Part shown: positions 60,693 to 62,722 of the stretch, piece by piece | How positions within the stretch are numbered: position 1 is the stretch's first letter | How the letters are laid out: every line of letters starts with the position of its first letter | Assembly (NCBI GenBank): GCA_008501825.1 | Contig: QQUA01000021.1 | Location: 1 to 62,722, forward strand | Direction: 5' to 3' | Length of the DNA stretch: 62,722 bases | Origin: Planctomycetota bacterium | GTDB taxonomy: Bacteria; Planctomycetota; UBA1135 | The notes under the pieces: generated by a model | The model's input: only the letters and a program-made list of their open reading frames with translations | Told to the model about the DNA's origin: nothing | Database searches by the model: none | Translations under genes and position numbers: made by a program

Positions 60693-62465
60693 ATGAAGGC
60701 TCGAGTTGCGCAGGATTTACACGAACCGATCCCTTTAGGAAACGACATTTGGTGGGTCGGCCAACCCATCTCGGGGGACCGTTTCCAATGCCATGTGTAC
60801 CTGCTGGAACATGGGGATCAATCGGTACTGCTAGACCCCGGTTCCGTACTCACCTTTGAGGAAACTCGAAGAAAGGTGGCTTCGATTTTGCCAATTGAAA
60901 ACATCCGCTATTTCGTTTGTCACCACCAAGATCCCGATATCACCGGCGCCATGCCGCTCTGGGATCAACTGATCACCCGAGACGACGCCTATTTGATAAG
61001 CCATTGGCGCGGCGCCGCCTTGATCAAGCATCTGGGCTTGAAGTTGCCGTTTTGGCTGGTCGATGAACACGAGTGGCAACTAGATCTCGGCGGCCGCCAG
61101 TTGCAATTCGAGTTCACCCCCTACCTCCACTTTCCCGGCGCCTTCACCACCTTCGACCGGCAAAGCGGAACCTTGTTTTCGTCCGATCTGTTTGGAGGTT
61201 TTACCGACGACTTACCCTTAATTGCAGACGATGCCAGCAACATGGAAGGAATTCTGGCCTTCCACCAACACTACATGCCCAGTCGGGAAGTGCTTTTGCA
61301 TTCCCTGTCCCGGTTGGAAAAGCTGCCGCTGAAACGAATTTGCCCGCAGCACGGCCGCATACTGCCGGAAAAGTTGATCCCCCTTTATTTTTCCCGCTTG
61401 AAAGATCTGGACTGTGGCCTGTACATGATGTCCCAAGGGGACACGGACATCCGCAGACTGCTACAACTGAACCACATGTTGCGTTCCACCGTGGACGCAT
61501 TGATTTTGGAACGGGATTTCGCCACCATTGCCCAACACATCCAAGAAAAGGTGCAAGAAGTCTATCCCGTATCCAGGATGGATTTTCTGCTTCGCGGGCA
61601 AGATTGCAAAGTGACTTGGTTCAGCCCGGAAAACCGTTTCCGAGGCCGGGAATGGGACTTCGAGGAAATCTGCCGGCACATGCCCAAAAACCGAGATGAC
61701 TGGATGGCTAGGCATGGAATCCACCATTTCGGCATTCAACGAATCCCCTCCATCGGCGAACGCCCGGCGGGACCGGCGTTGTTGTTGCCCATGTTCTCCG
61801 AAGAAACCGGCGAAGTCTTGGGGATGGCCTGGTTCGCCTTGCAAGCTTCCATCCCCGCGACTGCCGAATTCGATTCGGCCATGGGTCAGATCAGCCGCTC
61901 ACTCGGAGTGGCTATGGAAAGGGAACGGCTTCACCGGGAACTGGAATCGGAGCGGGACCGCATCTTCGAACAATCCATGCGCGATGCTTTAACCGGCCTT
62001 TATACCCGCCGGTATATGGAAGACAGCGCCAGGCGCCTGGTGGAATTGCACGCCCTCAATCCGGAAGCCGGCTTCAGCGTCCTGATGTTGGACATTGATC
62101 ACTTCAAGAGCATCAACGACCGTTTTGGCCATTTAACCGGAGACCAAGTCATTCGAGCGGTGGCGAAAACCATTTTGAATCAGTGCCATGGCGGGGATGT
62201 TGCGGTTCGCTTCGGCGGCGAAGAATTCGCCGTTTTTCTTCCCAACCGCAACCTGGAAACGGCGAGCACTCTCGCTGAGGCGATCCGCGCCAAAGTGTCT
62301 GAAATCCACCACAACGGTCCGGACCAAAGCTTTGCCGCCACGGTTTCCTGCGGCGCCGCGGAACACCAGCCCCAAGAAAGCCTGGCCCAGATTTTGGAGC
62401 GGGCGGACCAGGCTCTTTATCAAGCCAAGGAAGGCGGGCGCAATCGCGTTTGCTTGTCCGATTAG
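60693..62465 (+). CDS. Diguanylate cyclase with metallo-beta-lactamase-type diiron sensor and GAF-like domain
   Basis: A 590-residue cytoplasmic protein. Residues of about 15-245 are a metallo-beta-lactamase fold of the flavodiiron/ODP kind: HHQDPDITGA at 77-86, HFPGAF at 146-151, FSSDLFGG at 162-169 and PQHGR near 217 supply the metal ligands. About 255-425 is GAF-like, and 430-590 is GGDEF with DALTGLYTRRYME, LDIDHFKSINDRFGH and an intact RFGGEEFAVF. The inhibitory I-site RxxD is absent (HGGD), so product inhibition is unlikely. Related ODP domains bind O2, so the protein probably couples an oxygen or redox signal to c-di-GMP synthesis. The gene is alone after a terminator. Confidence 0.82.
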   Translation: MKARVAQDLHEPIPLGNDIWWVGQPISGDRFQCHVYLLEHGDQSVLLDPGSVLTFEETRRKVASILPIENIRYFVCHHQDPDITGAMPLWDQLITRDDAYLISHWRGAALIKHLGLKLPFWLVDEHEWQLDLGGRQLQFEFTPYLHFPGAFTTFDRQSGTLFSSDLFGGFTDDLPLIADDASNMEGILAFHQHYMPSREVLLHSLSRLEKLPLKRICPQHGRILPEKLIPLYFSRLKDLDCGLYMMSQGDTDIRRLLQLNHMLRSTVDALILERDFATIAQHIQEKVQEVYPVSRMDFLLRGQDCKVTWFSPENRFRGREWDFEEICRHMPKNRDDWMARHGIHHFGIQRIPSIGERPAGPALLLPMFSEETGEVLGMAWFALQASIPATAEFDSAMGQISRSLGVAMERERLHRELESERDRIFEQSMRDALTGLYTRRYMEDSARRLVELHALNPEAGFSVLMLDIDHFKSINDRFGHLTGDQVIRAVAKTILNQCHGGDVAVRFGGEEFAVFLPNRNLETASTLAEAIRAKVSEIHHNGPDQSFAATVSCGAAEHQPQESLAQILERADQALYQAKEGGRNRVCLSD

Positions 62466-62483
62466 GGGAGAAACTGGCACAAA

Positions 62484-62722
62484 CTATTGGAGGTTAGGGA
62501 GGTCAGATGGAGAAAAGATCCTCCACCGAAACAGCTCCTTGGCGGTCCAACGCCGAGAGGTCACCCCCAGCAACATCCCCGGAGTCGGGGGCTCGCCCTC
62601 GGCGGTGATCGGCCGCACGTAGTTGCGCCACAAAAGCCACAGCCACATGTGCAGCCGCAGCCAACTCCGCTTCTTGGAGTGGCCCCAGTTGCGGCGCACC
62701 AGCCGGGAGAGGTTGTCCCGCA
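62484..62722 (-). CDS. C-terminal part of a probable transposase, cut by the window edge
   Basis: The minus-strand frame is open to the window edge and ends at TAG 62484-62486. The visible 78 residues are basic and rich in Trp: LVRRNWGHSKKRSWLR followed by WLLWRNYVRPI, then PPTPGMLLGVTSRRWTAKEL. The (N/R)YVRP...TPAxxLGxxxRxxxxxxLL pattern is that of C-terminal ends of DDE transposases. The family cannot be named. Confidence 0.5.
   Translation of the reverse strand, partial: RDNLSRLVRRNWGHSKKRSWLRLHMWLWLLWRNYVRPITAEGEPPTPGMLLGVTSRRWTAKELFRWRIFSPSDLPNLQ

Noticed and set aside
1..62722. CRISPR arrays, rRNA genes and an integrase
   Set aside because: I looked for regularly spaced repeats, rRNA-like sequence and tyrosine or serine recombinase motifs and saw none in the window.

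Overview
The window reads as a chromosome segment of a Gram-negative bacterium, most likely a member of the Planctomycetota. The evidence is a long translationally coupled cluster of MoxR ATPase, DUF58, BatA-like VWA, VWA/amidotransferase-like, PQQ-propeller and squalene-cyclase-repeat genes followed by coiled-coil genes, many secreted proteins ending in acidic or Pro/Glu-rich tails, and a carbohydrate-rich gene content (GH63, GH2, GH172, DUF6786). The phylum is an inference from gene content; there is no rRNA in the window to confirm it.

Positions 1-9160 are an accessory region. It opens inside an IS66-like insertion sequence whose right end is near 125. Two AT-richer orphan genes follow, then a secreted BNR-like protein, an ECF sigma factor, a small CxxC secreted protein, a Tat/lipoprotein questin-oxidase-like protein and an AAA_14/DUF4143 ATPase behind a 13-bp inverted repeat. 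The last gene is a reverse transcriptase that I recognise as the antiphage DRT2 (UG2) type. It is preceded on its own strand by about 300 nt of non-genic DNA carrying a 12-bp hairpin, where the DRT2 template RNA is expected. The region ends at an initiator tRNA-fMet gene whose 3' end points into the island and is partly repeated 122 bp inside it.

Positions 9240-24020 are housekeeping and surface functions. A minus-strand operon of tightly overlapping genes runs GH63-like hydrolase, pssA, folK, panC, ispE, a Rossmann/DUF2520 protein, a fused aroD-aroE and aroK, followed by a HEAT-repeat exported protein. A plus-strand CoA-transferase/GNAT fusion, a GH172 (DUF2961) protein and a DUF6786 lipoprotein come next.

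Positions 24036-34959 are another minus-strand operon: ABC-F ATPase, GH2-like glycosidase, sugar ABC ATPase, a fused solute-binding-protein/permease, a second permease, and a membrane glycosyltransferase-like TPR protein. Together they suggest uptake and processing of an oligosaccharide.

Positions 35177-40463 form a lipid-modification cluster: a diiron ferritin-like oxygenase, two membrane fatty-acid desaturases, a GNAT protein and two hot-dog thioesterases. An M28 peptidase with a PDZ domain follows, then eno with an FtsB/DivIC-like gene directly behind it.

Positions 44240-60557 are the MoxR-BatA-type operon, closed by a strong terminator. A three-part signalling protein (metallo-beta-lactamase/diiron, GAF-like, GGDEF) follows, and the window ends in the C-terminus of a probable transposase.
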